The translations under genes were made by a program, and so were the position numbers. 64,000 nucleotides of DNA from Kordia antarctica (GTDB taxonomy: Bacteria > Bacteroidota > Bacteroidia > Flavobacteriales > Flavobacteriaceae), in assembly GCF_009901525.1 (NCBI RefSeq), contig NZ_CP019288.1, positions 2,075,501 to 2,139,500 of the forward strand. Direction: 5' to 3'. Positions 8,400 through 17,488 of this stretch are shown here, in pieces. Under the pieces are notes generated by a model. It saw nothing but the letters and a program-made list of their open reading frames with translations. It was not told where the DNA came from and ran no database searches. Within the stretch, counting starts at the first letter, position 1. Each line of letters opens with the position of its first letter.

Positions 8400-9140
8400 T
8401 TACCAAATAATTTTAAATTTTTTAAGCATTTCCTTTTCGCTTTCCCAATCGCGATTGTAATTTCTTTTAATGAGTTTCGCTGGAACGCCACCAATAAGTA
8501 TATTATTTCCTAAATCTGTATAATCTTTATTGACAACCGAGTTGGAAGCAACGACGCAATTTTCTGGTGTTTTTGTTCCTGGCATAATCGAAATTCTGTT
8601 TGAAAACGCATTGTGAGAAGCTAAAAATATTGGACTCGTCATCGGATATTGCTCACCAGTTTCCGTGTTCATCATAGGATGAAAATTTGAATCTGTAAGT
8701 TGCGATTCGTACCCAATTCCAACCCAATTACTTAAAATTACTTTTTCTTTACAGATGAGTTTTACATTCGAACCCAAACACGACATATAGCCGAATTCGC
8801 AATACGCATTCTCGCCAACGTGTAAAAAACAATCAATTCCAATATGTGCGTTTCCTTTGAAAACCAATTTTCCAAGTATGGAAATTTCGGCTATTCTTTT
8901 AGATCGTGTTAACATTTCAAACTTCTGTCCAAAACCAATCATTCCTTTCTTTATTTCGGGCGCATCAATGATAATTTCACCAGAAATATTTGAAAACTTA
9001 ACAGATCCGTAGAAGAATATTGGTAGTTTTTTGGCAATGTGAAATGGAAATTTTTTAAAATTGAAATAAATTGTTTTGATCCAATTTACTGCAAGATAAA
9101 ACTTCAGTACACTTCGTATTTTATTAAAAATCCGTCTCAT
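8400..9140 (-). CDS. Hexapeptide-repeat acyltransferase
   Basis: A 246-residue protein with an N-terminal positively charged, partly hydrophobic stretch (about residues 1-50), then a beta-helix domain with repeats such as IGIDCFLHVGENAYCEFGYMSC and a C-terminal NILIGGVPAKLIKRN that matches LbH acetyltransferases of the WbbJ/maltose O-acetyltransferase type. It likely O-acetylates a glycan precursor at the inner membrane. Its ATG overlaps the end of the upstream flippase gene (ATGA), so translation is coupled. Confidence 0.8.
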   Translation of the reverse strand: MRRIFNKIRSVLKFYLAVNWIKTIYFNFKKFPFHIAKKLPIFFYGSVKFSNISGEIIIDAPEIKKGMIGFGQKFEMLTRSKRIAEISILGKLVFKGNAHIGIDCFLHVGENAYCEFGYMSCLGSNVKLICKEKVILSNWVGIGYESQLTDSNFHPMMNTETGEQYPMTSPIFLASHNAFSNRISIMPGTKTPENCVVASNSVVNKDYTDLGNNILIGGVPAKLIKRNYNRDWESEKEMLKKFKIIW

Positions 9141-10624
9141 GATCTTTTTGAAAGCTTATCTTTTATCAATTGTTTGATATTCATCTTTTTCTGCAATTGC
9201 GAATATGTAAAGATATAAGAAAGTAGCATTACTACAATCATTCCGCCATATTTCAAATAAGTTCCTTCCACAAAAGTGAATAGAAACGCTATTGCGCATA
9301 ACATAACACATTGTGTAAATAAACCGTAAAAAGCACTATTAAATTGCAATCCGTAGAAGATTTTTGTGATAATGAGTAAACTTATAAAGTGAATAATATA
9401 GTATGCTAAAATACTGATTCCCAAGCCTGTAAGTCCGCCATAATAATAACCTGCGATGTTCATTCCTAATGACACTAAATTAAAAATGATGGCTGTTTTT
9501 ACAAATATTTTTGAATCGCCTTTGGCTAAAATAACATATCCAACCGACCAAGAAACCGCTTTGAAAACCATACCCAAAACTCCCCAACTTATCAAACCAA
9601 GAATCACTAAAAATTCTTTTGAATACAATATATTCACAACTAATGGCGCGGCAATAAAAAATGTAGTTATAATCGGAGTTATCAATAAAATAGCAATTGT
9701 AGCTTGATTTCTGACAGCAACTTGCACTTTCGTATTGTCCGTATGAATGGCAGATAATCTGGGAAAATAATCAGTTCCCATTGCGTTAAAAATCATTCCA
9801 ACATACGCGTTTATGATTAAAAATCCTGCGGTGAGATATCCAACTTCGTCCAATCCGCCTTCGTATCTAATATAAATTTGAAGCGCATATGTAGCTGATA
9901 ATGTGATGATTCCCGTAATACTCAACGCCAATCCTAAGCGCAACATTTCTTTTCCTTTGAAGAAAGCGTCTTTTACGCTTAATGAAATTGTTTTGATTTT
10001 GAGTGAATTCGCAAAGTACCAAAAGAAGCCATAAATGATAATTGCCGTGATAATAATTGCCGGAACAATTGCCTGATTTCCGTATATATAATATAATGGA
10101 ATTGTTACGATTAAACCAACTGTGCTTCCTAGTAAATTTGCCACTGCAAGCTTTTTGAGCGATTGTGTTCCTTGCAAAATGGCAACTTTTCCATTGACCA
10201 ATTGCATGAAGAAAATCGCAATTGCCAACCAAATAAATTCGTAGGTATACTCAGTATTTCCAAACGTAAGCAAACTCAATCTTGAAGAAAATACGATGGT
10301 GAAAATTGCGCCTAGGATTGCTGTAATCCAAATGAATTTTTCTAAAATCGTGACCGTTTCTGCGATTGTTTTTTCATCTTTTGATGAATTTGCATGCGCC
10401 AATTCTTTCACAGCACTTGTATCCAAACCAAGTTTTGCAATTTCGCTTACAACTTGAATTGTAGAATTTAACAAACCAATAATTCCCATGCCGACACTTC
10501 CTAAAAGAATGGCGACGATTTTCACACGAATAATCGAAATTAAAATCTTAAACACCTGAACGCCACCAAAAAGAGAGGTTGCTTTTAAGATATGTGTATA
10601 TGAAAATTGTTGCTTGTCAGCCAT
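9137..10624 (-). CDS. Wzx-like polysaccharide flippase
   Basis: A 495-residue polytopic membrane protein with roughly 12-14 hydrophobic segments, starting MADKQQFSYTHILKATSLFGG and continuing with MATE/MVF-type features of the polysaccharide biosynthesis family. Wzx proteins flip undecaprenyl-linked oligosaccharide units across the inner membrane. It is flanked by an aminotransferase and an acyltransferase gene on the same strand, the typical setting of an O-antigen or capsule cluster. No Wzy polymerase is recognisable in the window. The gene overlaps the acyltransferase by 4 bases. Confidence 0.88.
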   Translation of the reverse strand: MADKQQFSYTHILKATSLFGGVQVFKILISIIRVKIVAILLGSVGMGIIGLLNSTIQVVSEIAKLGLDTSAVKELAHANSSKDEKTIAETVTILEKFIWITAILGAIFTIVFSSRLSLLTFGNTEYTYEFIWLAIAIFFMQLVNGKVAILQGTQSLKKLAVANLLGSTVGLIVTIPLYYIYGNQAIVPAIIITAIIIYGFFWYFANSLKIKTISLSVKDAFFKGKEMLRLGLALSITGIITLSATYALQIYIRYEGGLDEVGYLTAGFLIINAYVGMIFNAMGTDYFPRLSAIHTDNTKVQVAVRNQATIAILLITPIITTFFIAAPLVVNILYSKEFLVILGLISWGVLGMVFKAVSWSVGYVILAKGDSKIFVKTAIIFNLVSLGMNIAGYYYGGLTGLGISILAYYIIHFISLLIITKIFYGLQFNSAFYGLFTQCVMLCAIAFLFTFVEGTYLKYGGMIVVMLLSYIFTYSQLQKKMNIKQLIKDKLSKRS

Positions 10625-10640
10625 AAGCTCAACAGAATTG

Positions 10641-11750
10641 TTACTGGTTTTTATAGGTATTTAGTACTGAAATTATAGTCGTTATTTCTTCTGTTTTTAA
10701 TATTGGATTGATTGGCAAACTTACACATTCATGATGAATTTTTTCCGTAATCGGGAATTCTAACCGATTCCACTCTTGATACGCTTCTTGTTTGTGTGGC
10801 GGAATTTCGTAATGAATCAACGTTCCAATTTCATTTTCGGTTAAATATGCTAGTAAATTTGTTCTGTTCTCGGTTCTAATTACAAACTGATGAAAGACAT
10901 GCGATTCGTCATTTTTACAAGTTGGCAAGATCAATAATGGATTCTTGATTTCACTCAAATAGCGGTTTGCAATGTTTCTTCTAATTTCGTTGTCAGCGTC
11001 TAAATGTGGCAATTTTACATTTAAAAAAGCTGCCTGAATTTCATCCAACCGATTGTTGACACCTTTGTACTGATTTACATATTTTGACGAACTTCCATAA
11101 TTGCGTAATTTTGCAATGATTTCTGCTAGTTTTTCATCGTTTGTAGTGACTGCGCCAGCTTCGCCCAATGCACCTAAATTTTTCGTTGGATAGAAACTAA
11201 AACCTGCCGCATCACTTAGATTTCCTGCCTTTTTTCCGTCTGCGTTTTTCGCGCCATGTGCTTGTGCGGCATCTTCCATGACCAACAAATTGTGTTTTTT
11301 TGCAATGCCTTGGATGTTACTCATTTCTACCAATTGACCGTATAAATGAACAACTAAAATTCCTTTCGTTTTTGGCGTAATTGCCGCTTCAATTTTGATT
11401 GAATCAAGGTTGAATGTTTCCAAATCAGGTTCTACTAATACTGGTTTCAATCCAGCTTTAGTGATTCCTAAAATACTGGCAATGTATGTATTTGCAGGAA
11501 CGATAATTTCGTCGCCTTCTTCTAGTTTTCCTAATATTTTATACGCTTCTAAAATCAAAATTAACGCATCTAATCCATTACTAACGCCAATACAAAACTG
11601 AGTTCCGCAATAATCTGCATATGATTTTTCAAAAGCTGTTACATTTTTGCCTAATACGTAATAACCTGAATCCAGAAACTTTTTGAATTCCTGTTGAAAT
11701 TCAGTTTCAAATCGTGCATTGAGTTTGTGTAAGTCTAGAAATTGTATCAT
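10641..11750 (-). CDS. fdtB: DegT/DnrJ/EryC1-family sugar aminotransferase (FdtB-like)
   Basis: A 369-residue PLP enzyme of the sugar aminotransferase family. The PLP-stacking region EDAAQAHGA starts near residue 159, and the Schiff-base lysine is Lys190 in [15 protein letters not shown]. Enzymes of this kind transfer an amino group from glutamate to the keto carbon of a dTDP-sugar. Given the FdtA-type isomerase in the same region, amination at C3 (FdtB/QdtB) is the best reading. It sits 16 bases before the flippase gene and overlaps the upstream FemAB-like gene by 4 bases, all in one minus-strand operon. Confidence 0.87.
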   Translation of the reverse strand: MIQFLDLHKLNARFETEFQQEFKKFLDSGYYVLGKNVTAFEKSYADYCGTQFCIGVSNGLDALILILEAYKILGKLEEGDEIIVPANTYIASILGITKAGLKPVLVEPDLETFNLDSIKIEAAITPKTKGILVVHLYGQLVEMSNIQGIAKKHNLLVMEDAAQAHGAKNADGKKAGNLSDAAGFSFYPTKNLGALGEAGAVTTNDEKLAEIIAKLRNYGSSSKYVNQYKGVNNRLDEIQAAFLNVKLPHLDADNEIRRNIANRYLSEIKNPLLILPTCKNDESHVFHQFVIRTENRTNLLAYLTENEIGTLIHYEIPPHKQEAYQEWNRLEFPITEKIHHECVSLPINPILKTEEITTIISVLNTYKNQ

Positions 11751-12619
11751 AAAAATATGGTTTCAAGTTTATGACTATTTTGTACGTCTATTTCGTAAAA
11801 TTCTTGTGTAATTGTTCGTGCGCCAAAACCTTCTTTCCAGTTGTGCAATCCTTGATTTATATTTTTCCCTTGGTTTTCGTTGGAAGTTCCAAAATCAAAA
11901 TACATTTTATCTTTAAATACTTCATCCAATAAATATAAGTGTAAAAAATCTAAACTTCCTAAGGTGTTTTTTTCTTCATTTCCAGAGATATATTGCGAAT
12001 GCGCCACCTGTTTCGTTTCAAAAATAGTTGTTCCAGCAACAATCACATCATCTTTATACACATTAAATTGTCTGATATTTTTAGGAAATATTTTCTTTAG
12101 TTTCTGAATTTCGGCTAACGAATGTACAGGTTTTACACCGAATTTTTCTTGTAAATTTGGAATGAGAATTGTGTTCCAGAAATCATCCAATTCATTGACT
12201 TCTTTAACGACTAGATTGTGTTTGAATGCTCTTCTTTTTCCTTCCATTCTGTTTTTAGACACTTTCGGTCTCTGTTTCAAATTGATTGTAGAAAACACAT
12301 CTGTACGCAACAATTTTGCTTCTAAAATAAATAATAAATATTTCAGTTCGTCGTTTGGAAACGGACTGTACATAGAAGGCAATAATTTTATATTTAGTTT
12401 TTGAAAGTTATTTTCTTTAAAATACTCCAACACCAGTTTTAAACACGTTGCAAACGCATGCAACTTTAGTGATTCGTTGACAAGCAAACCGCCATACGTA
12501 AGTCCTTGATGCGAATGTAGTGTGTTTTCCACAGCATTTGCAGGCAATAACGCAACTACTTTTTCATTTTTAAATATGAGCAACGAATGATCTTCAAATC
12601 GGTCTTTGTGATATTCCAT
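11747..12619 (-). CDS. FemAB/GNAT-like acyltransferase, start codon unclear
   Basis: From the first ATG (12619) this gives 290 residues with a GNAT-like fold (PF13480 type): [41 protein letters not shown] and a C-terminal [18 protein letters not shown]. Members of this group transfer acyl or aminoacyl groups in envelope glycan pathways. The frame stays open for 33 codons upstream of that ATG, and the translated extension (IYTLTKYTSAHK... LFYRDF) reads like real protein and like the usual N-terminus of such proteins. However, it contains no ATG, GTG or TTG; an ATT at 12718 is the only plausible initiator. The boundaries given use the first ATG. Confidence 0.75.
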   Translation of the reverse strand: MEYHKDRFEDHSLLIFKNEKVVALLPANAVENTLHSHQGLTYGGLLVNESLKLHAFATCLKLVLEYFKENNFQKLNIKLLPSMYSPFPNDELKYLLFILEAKLLRTDVFSTINLKQRPKVSKNRMEGKRRAFKHNLVVKEVNELDDFWNTILIPNLQEKFGVKPVHSLAEIQKLKKIFPKNIRQFNVYKDDVIVAGTTIFETKQVAHSQYISGNEEKNTLGSLDFLHLYLLDEVFKDKMYFDFGTSNENQGKNINQGLHNWKEGFGARTITQEFYEIDVQNSHKLETIFL

Positions 12620-12829
12620 AAAATCCCGATAGAACAGAAACGTACTATTTTTTGCTGTTGCGATAAAGGAATCCCAAAGCGTTTTGTGCGCACTCGTGTA
12701 TTTGGTTAGTGTATAAATTTTAGGTTTGTTTTAGAAATAGTGAATTTACTAATTTTAATGTGAGTTGGATATATATGTGTTGAAAATATTTTTAGCTTAG
12801 GATTTTACAAACTATTAAGTTAAAATAAA

Positions 12830-12860
12830 TTGTACATATTGTATAATTTTCATATCTTTG
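12830..12860 (+). promoter_or_regulatory. Bacteroidota-type promoter
   Basis: TTG at 12830-12832, 20 bases, then TATCTTTG at 12853-12860, an exact fit to TTG-N19-21-TAnnTTTG. Transcription would begin near 12867, which excludes the TTG at 12858 as a start codon and selects the ATG at 12879. Confidence 0.65.
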
Positions 12861-12878
12861 AATTATACGAGTTTACAA

Positions 12879-13385
12879 ATGAACGCTAAAATAATAGAGG
12901 TAATTACTAAATCTGAGATTAAATCCAAAATCTCGCTAATTACTAAAAACAAAAATAAATTACCTTCAATAAATGATGGCTGGAGATTTAATTTTAGCAA
13001 ACATTCCAAAGGAAAAAACTACGAAACTTATACGCTTACAACAAATACAACTCCAGAAATAATTGAAGGTTGCTTAATCATAAATATTAAAACTCCACAT
13101 CAAGTTTATATGGCGTTTGTTGAAATTGCTCCACGTAACAAAGGAGATAAAAAGAAGTATGATAACGTTGCTGGTTGTTTAATTGCTTTTGCATGTAGGC
13201 AAAGTTTTATCAATGACAGAGAAGGCTATTTAGCTTTTGATGTATTAGAAGAAAAAAAGGAAGATGAACTAAAGCTGATGAAAATGTATAGTCAAAAATA
13301 CAACGCAGTTAGACTTGACAATTCAACAACAATGATTATTCTACCGAAAGGAAGTGAAGCACTCATAAATAAGTTTTTAAAATAA
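12879..13385 (+). CDS. GNAT-like protein, possible toxin
   Basis: 168 residues from the ATG at 12879. The C-terminal half resembles a GNAT acetyltransferase core: a beta strand VYMAFVEIAP, then GDKKKYDNVAGCLIAFACRQSF in the position of the acetyl-CoA loop and helix, GYLAFDV, and MYSQKYNAVRL before a final strand TMIILP. The match is to the fold, not to a named family. It is followed 6 bases later by a HigA-like regulator, the layout of a toxin-antitoxin pair in which the first gene is the toxin. The region is more AT-rich than its neighbours, suggesting acquisition. Confidence 0.6.
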   Translation: MNAKIIEVITKSEIKSKISLITKNKNKLPSINDGWRFNFSKHSKGKNYETYTLTTNTTPEIIEGCLIINIKTPHQVYMAFVEIAPRNKGDKKKYDNVAGCLIAFACRQSFINDREGYLAFDVLEEKKEDELKLMKMYSQKYNAVRLDNSTTMIILPKGSEALINKFLK

Positions 13386-13391
13386 ATTATT

Positions 13392-13856
13392 ATGAACAAA
13401 ACAGAGATAACACCTAATGATATTTGGAACGTTAAAAAAGTGAATAGCGTCAATGAATTCATCAAAAATCATTCAGATAATCAAACAAAAGAGAGAAAAA
13501 TTAGAAATAAACTTCTTTCAATTCAATATAAATTAGAGGATTATATAGAAAAAGATGATATAAAAGAAAGTGAAGTTCTTGATATATTAGACTTTGTAAA
13601 AATGTATTTAAAAGTATTTGATATCACAAAAAAAGATTTAGCTAAATATTTTGAGATGAGAGATAGCAATCTACATAAATATTTAACTGGTCAGCGGAAA
13701 TTAAATCCAGAAATTGTATTAAAAATAAGTTCTTTCTCTCGCACAAATCCTGAATATTGGTATAGAATACAGGTGAAAAATGAAATCGTGAAATTGAAAA
13801 AAGAGAAAATAAAAGATTATGAAAAATATGATTATGAAAAGTTATTGTCTTCATAA
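13392..13856 (+). CDS. HigA/XRE-like helix-turn-helix regulator
   Basis: A 154-residue protein. Residues 80-135 form an HTH: DITKKDLAKYFEMRDSNLHKYLTGQRKLNPEIVLKI, followed by TNPEYWYRIQVKNEI, which recalls the end of HigA-type antitoxins. The N-terminal 70 residues are helical and charged and could wrap a partner protein. It likely binds the partner at 12879-13385 and represses the promoter at 12830-12860; that is inference from layout. A small membrane protein gene follows after 15 bases. Confidence 0.65.
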   Translation: MNKTEITPNDIWNVKKVNSVNEFIKNHSDNQTKERKIRNKLLSIQYKLEDYIEKDDIKESEVLDILDFVKMYLKVFDITKKDLAKYFEMRDSNLHKYLTGQRKLNPEIVLKISSFSRTNPEYWYRIQVKNEIVKLKKEKIKDYEKYDYEKLLSS

Positions 13857-13871
13857 ATACTAAACATCAAT

Positions 13872-14153
13872 ATGATTACAACAGATAGCGATTTTGTAGT
13901 ATTATATTTTATGTATGGAATCGTTTTAACGCTAATTTTATTTTGTTTGTTTTTTGGAAATAAAAAAGAATATCTAATACATCTAGTTATTTATTTGCTG
14001 TACACGATTTTCATGATATCAATTTTTACAGATAAAGAAAATTTTAGTAGCGGAGGTTCTTTAGTTGTTGTTTTTTACGGTTTAGTTTTTCCTATTTTAC
14101 ATATAATTGGTTATGGCATTACAAAGTTTATAAAATTTATTAGAAAAAATTAA
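13872..14153 (+). CDS. Small membrane protein of unknown function
   Basis: A 93-residue protein with three predicted membrane segments: about residues 8-27, 33-50 and 61-85, ending in a basic KFIKFIRKN. No family was recognised. It is on the same strand and 15 bases after the HTH gene, so it probably shares the promoter at 12830-12860. It ends 3 bases from the convergent sulfatase-like gene. Confidence 0.55.
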   Translation: MITTDSDFVVLYFMYGIVLTLILFCLFFGNKKEYLIHLVIYLLYTIFMISIFTDKENFSSGGSLVVVFYGLVFPILHIIGYGITKFIKFIRKN

Positions 14154-14156
14154 ACC

Positions 14157-15638
14157 TCACTTCTCAACCTTCCTAAAAACAACATTTCCATCCGAATCAA
14201 TGTATTCATATACGCCGCTTGGTGCATTTTTTTTGATGATGGAATGACTTGTATCAGGTTGTAAGTGTTGCAATAAAGCTTCGTTATCACTTAAATATGT
14301 AAACAATGTTCTGAAAAGATTGACAGCCGATTTTAGTTTTGTATCGTATAATGGCGCATCATTGTTTGGCCATTTAATTGCCAACGCTGATGAAAATGCA
14401 GAATAAATTAGTTTTTTATCCGTTTGTTTTTCAAAGAGTTCTCTTGTGTAGTTTAACCCAACATAACCGCCGTGGTCTGCCGCAATAACAATCAAACTGT
14501 TAGGATCATTTTTGATAATTACCTGCGTGATATCTCGAAGCCATTTGTTCGCTATTTCCACTTGCGTGAGATAGTTTTTGCGTTCTGTTTCAAATCCTTG
14601 TGCTTGATTTTCAAACGTCGTAATATGTCCTGGTGCAATTTTTTCGATAAAGTAAAAGTTTCGCTTTTCACGATTGTTTCGAATGGTTTCTTCTAACGGA
14701 TCGATCAGTTTTTTACGGTGTGCAAACGCGCCAATTCCAAACCAAGGAACTTCTTCCATAGAAAAGTTACACGAATCGTATGCAATTGTTGGGCGATTTA
14801 GTAATACATACGGGTTTTCGATAAATAGAAACGTTTGATAGTCATTATTTTTCAAGGTTTCAATCACAGGATTGTTTCCTGCAATGACTTCACGTGCGCC
14901 AAATAATTGTTCGCCATTGTAATGGTGTTTCATCCCAAACATGGAACTATTCGACAAAATTGTAGATGTATAATTGCTTCTAAAGTCTTTGTACAGTTTG
15001 AATTCTTTTGCTTCTAAATACGATTCGAATTCGCCATTTTCAAAGTTGTACGGATCTTTTTCGAGTTCTGAAAAATTCACATAACCATCTGGCTGAATGA
15101 TATATATGTTTGGAAATTTGTTGAATTTCGTTTGAACAATTGCATCTGGTTGTTTTTGCCATTCGTCCGAATCAAATAGTGCTCTCGATAAAATTGGTGT
15201 CAAGCCTAAAAATGCTACAATCGCCATGATGAACTGTAAAACCACTATTTTTTTGTAGTGTTTTCTGAGTAAAATCGCGAGAAGCGTAAAACCAATTAAA
15301 TACGCCAATATGATTTTTCGTTCATGAAAACCATAAATTCTTCCAATAAAGTAGAACCCAAAAAATACTGCGTTTAAGATTGGTAATAGATAATGTTGGA
15401 ATTTACTTAGAAATTTTAGTCGCTTTACAATTTCCCAAGAAATCACAAAAACAATAATCGGTAATAAAATATACGCACAGAAAATAATGACAAATTGAAA
15501 CGCCGAATTGACCAACATAAAGTTGGAATGATAGACATAAATGAACGAATATAAACCTGCCGCAATCGCAAACACAATTGGATATTCTTTGCTGCTTGCA
15601 ACAAAATCTTCTATGTATTTTCGGAGTTTAGCCAACAT
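14157..15638 (-). CDS. Membrane sulfatase/phosphatase-fold protein
   Basis: A 493-residue protein with about five N-terminal membrane helices (roughly residues 17-165), then an alkaline phosphatase-superfamily domain outside the membrane. The metal-site pieces are visible: IYIIQPDGYVN (first Asp), YTSTILSNSSM (possible nucleophile Ser/Thr) and IVIAADHGGYVG (Asp-His pair). The layout resembles phosphoethanolamine or phosphoglycerol transferases and LTA synthase-type enzymes, which modify envelope glycans or lipids. It overlaps the upstream methyltransferase gene by 11 bases. Confidence 0.75.
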   Translation of the reverse strand: MLAKLRKYIEDFVASSKEYPIVFAIAAGLYSFIYVYHSNFMLVNSAFQFVIIFCAYILLPIIVFVISWEIVKRLKFLSKFQHYLLPILNAVFFGFYFIGRIYGFHERKIILAYLIGFTLLAILLRKHYKKIVVLQFIMAIVAFLGLTPILSRALFDSDEWQKQPDAIVQTKFNKFPNIYIIQPDGYVNFSELEKDPYNFENGEFESYLEAKEFKLYKDFRSNYTSTILSNSSMFGMKHHYNGEQLFGAREVIAGNNPVIETLKNNDYQTFLFIENPYVLLNRPTIAYDSCNFSMEEVPWFGIGAFAHRKKLIDPLEETIRNNREKRNFYFIEKIAPGHITTFENQAQGFETERKNYLTQVEIANKWLRDITQVIIKNDPNSLIVIAADHGGYVGLNYTRELFEKQTDKKLIYSAFSSALAIKWPNNDAPLYDTKLKSAVNLFRTLFTYLSDNEALLQHLQPDTSHSIIKKNAPSGVYEYIDSDGNVVFRKVEK

Positions 15639-17016
15639 TTTTTTTCTTGAATAAGTATAGAATTCGTTCCGAATCTGTGATTATTTTTTTATCGATAAGC
15701 TCGAAATATTCCGAATAGGTTTTTTCAAAATTTTCCAGATTGTAATGTCCAAACTGATCTTTAAATTCTGCTTTTGCATTGAGCAAACGTGTTGCATATG
15801 AATCGTTTCGTTTTGGAAATTCGATGATTAAATTTTCTGAAAAAGACGCAAAAAACGCTGCCGAATTTTCAAATGGCACGTTTCCTGTCAACGATAAGTG
15901 ATGAATTAACGCCAATGCTAATGTTGCTTCTGGCTTGAATTCTTGCACACGTTGTATAAACGAAAAACGTTCTGTGTTTTGAAAACCTATTGCCGCTGAC
16001 GGATTGAGCAAATCAATCACAAATGGCAACATGTTTTTTTCTTTGTTTTTTTTAACTGAATAATGATTTTGATCTACGGCATTGTTATCAATGTCACCAA
16101 CTAAAGCTAAGTCAATTTCAGACGTAATTTGACGTACAAATGTTCCATCATTTCCACCAACATCAATTATTTTTTTTGCGTTTAGTGTTTGAATCCAATC
16201 GTTTATAATGGTAGATTTCTGCGTAAATGCTTTGTCAGAATAGTTTGTTTTTTGGTAATAGTTTCCCCATTCCGATTGCTCCTTCAACTGCAACTTTTTG
16301 ATGTAATTGTATAAATTATCAATGATATTGAACAATCCTTTTTTCGACAACGAAGCTTGTTTTGAAACCTGCACATCTTCTTCTTGATGCTTGTTTTCAT
16401 ATTTTGCCAATAAGTGAATGTTGGTATATAAAAACGGATTTAGTTTTGTGGTTTTTGGCAATAAGGAAGCAATCATTTTTATCGGAATTCCGTCAATGAA
16501 ATTCGACATGGTTTTTAGAAATTCTGCGCCGTGATATTTTGCCAAAACCAACGGTCCTAAAAAGTGAGTTACAAATTGTTTATATGCACGCCAAGGTGTA
16601 TTTTCCTGATAGAAATCTAGCGAAAGCGTATCTATAAAAATAGCCTTTCCGTTGTGAAAAGCGATGTTATACGCCGTTGCATCTTTTAATGAAAAATCGT
16701 TTTGCAAGGCGTATTTCTGTAATTTTAAAGTGTGTAAAGCCGCTTCTTTGTATTGCTGAAAACTCCATTCGTACGGATATGTAATAAATTGAATTTGAGT
16801 TGGTTGAATACAGATTTGAGTTTCCGAATTTTGAGTTTCTTCATGCGGAATTAACAGCTTATGCTGAAATGCTTTTTCAAAGAAACCTGAGTTTTTTAGT
16901 GCTTCGTATTGCGGAAAGTAGCTTGGAAATATAATTCGTTTGATCACATTATTTTCTACATAAATGTGTCCGCTTGGATCACGATATGAAGAAGCATGTC
17001 GGGAATTAGTTGTCAT
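15628..17016 (-). CDS. Class I SAM-dependent methyltransferase
   Basis: A 462-residue protein. Around residue 275 is SAM motif I, KIIDVGGNDGTFVRQI, followed by LVGDIDNNAVDQN (ribose contact) and ALALIHHLSL. The N-terminal 250 residues contain FSLKDATAYNIAFHNGKAIFIDTLSLDFY, which looks like the catalytic-loop region of small-molecule kinases (D-x5-N then ID). A fused kinase-like domain is possible but not certain. It overlaps the sulfatase-fold gene downstream and a small membrane protein gene upstream by 11 bases each, so this is one operon. Substrate unknown. Confidence 0.75.
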   Translation of the reverse strand: MTTNSRHASSYRDPSGHIYVENNVIKRIIFPSYFPQYEALKNSGFFEKAFQHKLLIPHEETQNSETQICIQPTQIQFITYPYEWSFQQYKEAALHTLKLQKYALQNDFSLKDATAYNIAFHNGKAIFIDTLSLDFYQENTPWRAYKQFVTHFLGPLVLAKYHGAEFLKTMSNFIDGIPIKMIASLLPKTTKLNPFLYTNIHLLAKYENKHQEEDVQVSKQASLSKKGLFNIIDNLYNYIKKLQLKEQSEWGNYYQKTNYSDKAFTQKSTIINDWIQTLNAKKIIDVGGNDGTFVRQITSEIDLALVGDIDNNAVDQNHYSVKKNKEKNMLPFVIDLLNPSAAIGFQNTERFSFIQRVQEFKPEATLALALIHHLSLTGNVPFENSAAFFASFSENLIIEFPKRNDSYATRLLNAKAEFKDQFGHYNLENFEKTYSEYFELIDKKIITDSERILYLFKKKNVG

Positions 17017-17218
17017 CCTTTGGTGCGTTTTCTATCTTAGAATCATCTATATTAATATCGTCAAACACTTCGTTTTCAGTTGTGTTTTTGTCCATTCCAA
17101 GCATTGATCTTACTTTATACTTTATACTTTTGTAAAACAAGGCGATTCCAGCTACAGCTGCAACTATTGCCTGAATTAACATGGCTCCTAATCCAGCGTC
17201 AAAATAAAGAAAGTGCAT
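17006..17218 (-). CDS. Small single-span membrane protein
   Basis: A 70-residue protein with one membrane segment (about residues 10-29, LGAMLIQAIVAAVAGIALFY), a basic KSIKYKVRSML after it, and an acidic C-terminal tail (DDINIDDSKIENAPKDD). The charge pattern puts the tail in the cytoplasm. No family function is known. The 11-base overlap with the methyltransferase gene suggests a shared operon with the sulfatase-fold enzyme. Confidence 0.65.
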   Translation of the reverse strand: MHFLYFDAGLGAMLIQAIVAAVAGIALFYKSIKYKVRSMLGMDKNTTENEVFDDINIDDSKIENAPKDDN

Positions 17219-17248
17219 AGTTTGATATTTTTGTAAAGATAGAAAAAT

Positions 17249-17488
17249 TTACTTTTTACGCGCGGTCAAGTGATAGATATTAATTCCTAAGATCGCGAAG
17301 TTGGTAATGATGATTGGTAAACCGATACGTAATGTTGGCATTAGAAAACCATATGTAACAAATAGCAAACATCCTATTGAATTGATCATTCGTAAGTTTT
17401 TTAGGTCTTTCATGGTGAATGAAATTAATACTGCGAACGACGCTAAGTAGCCAATCCATTCTGTTCCTGTGATTCCTAGTATTTCCAT
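17249..17488 (-). CDS. Small semiSWEET/YgjV-like membrane protein
   Basis: 79 residues from the ATG at 17488. A longer frame exists to 17527, but its first 13 codons look like repeat-derived sequence. Three membrane helices are visible: IGYLASFAVLISFTM, MINSIGCLLFVTYGFLM and GLPIIITNFAILGINIYHL. This three-helix pattern with xSFxxKxxxxLRxxN resembles half-transporters of the semiSWEET/MtN3 or YgjV type. The substrate is not readable. It is 30 bases upstream of the next small membrane gene. Confidence 0.6.
   Translation of the reverse strand: MEILGITGTEWIGYLASFAVLISFTMKDLKNLRMINSIGCLLFVTYGFLMPTLRIGLPIIITNFAILGINIYHLTARKK

Noticed and set aside
12858-12878. TTG at 12858 as the start of the GNAT-like gene
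   Set aside because: The TTG is part of the -7 element TATCTTTG, upstream of the expected transcription start.
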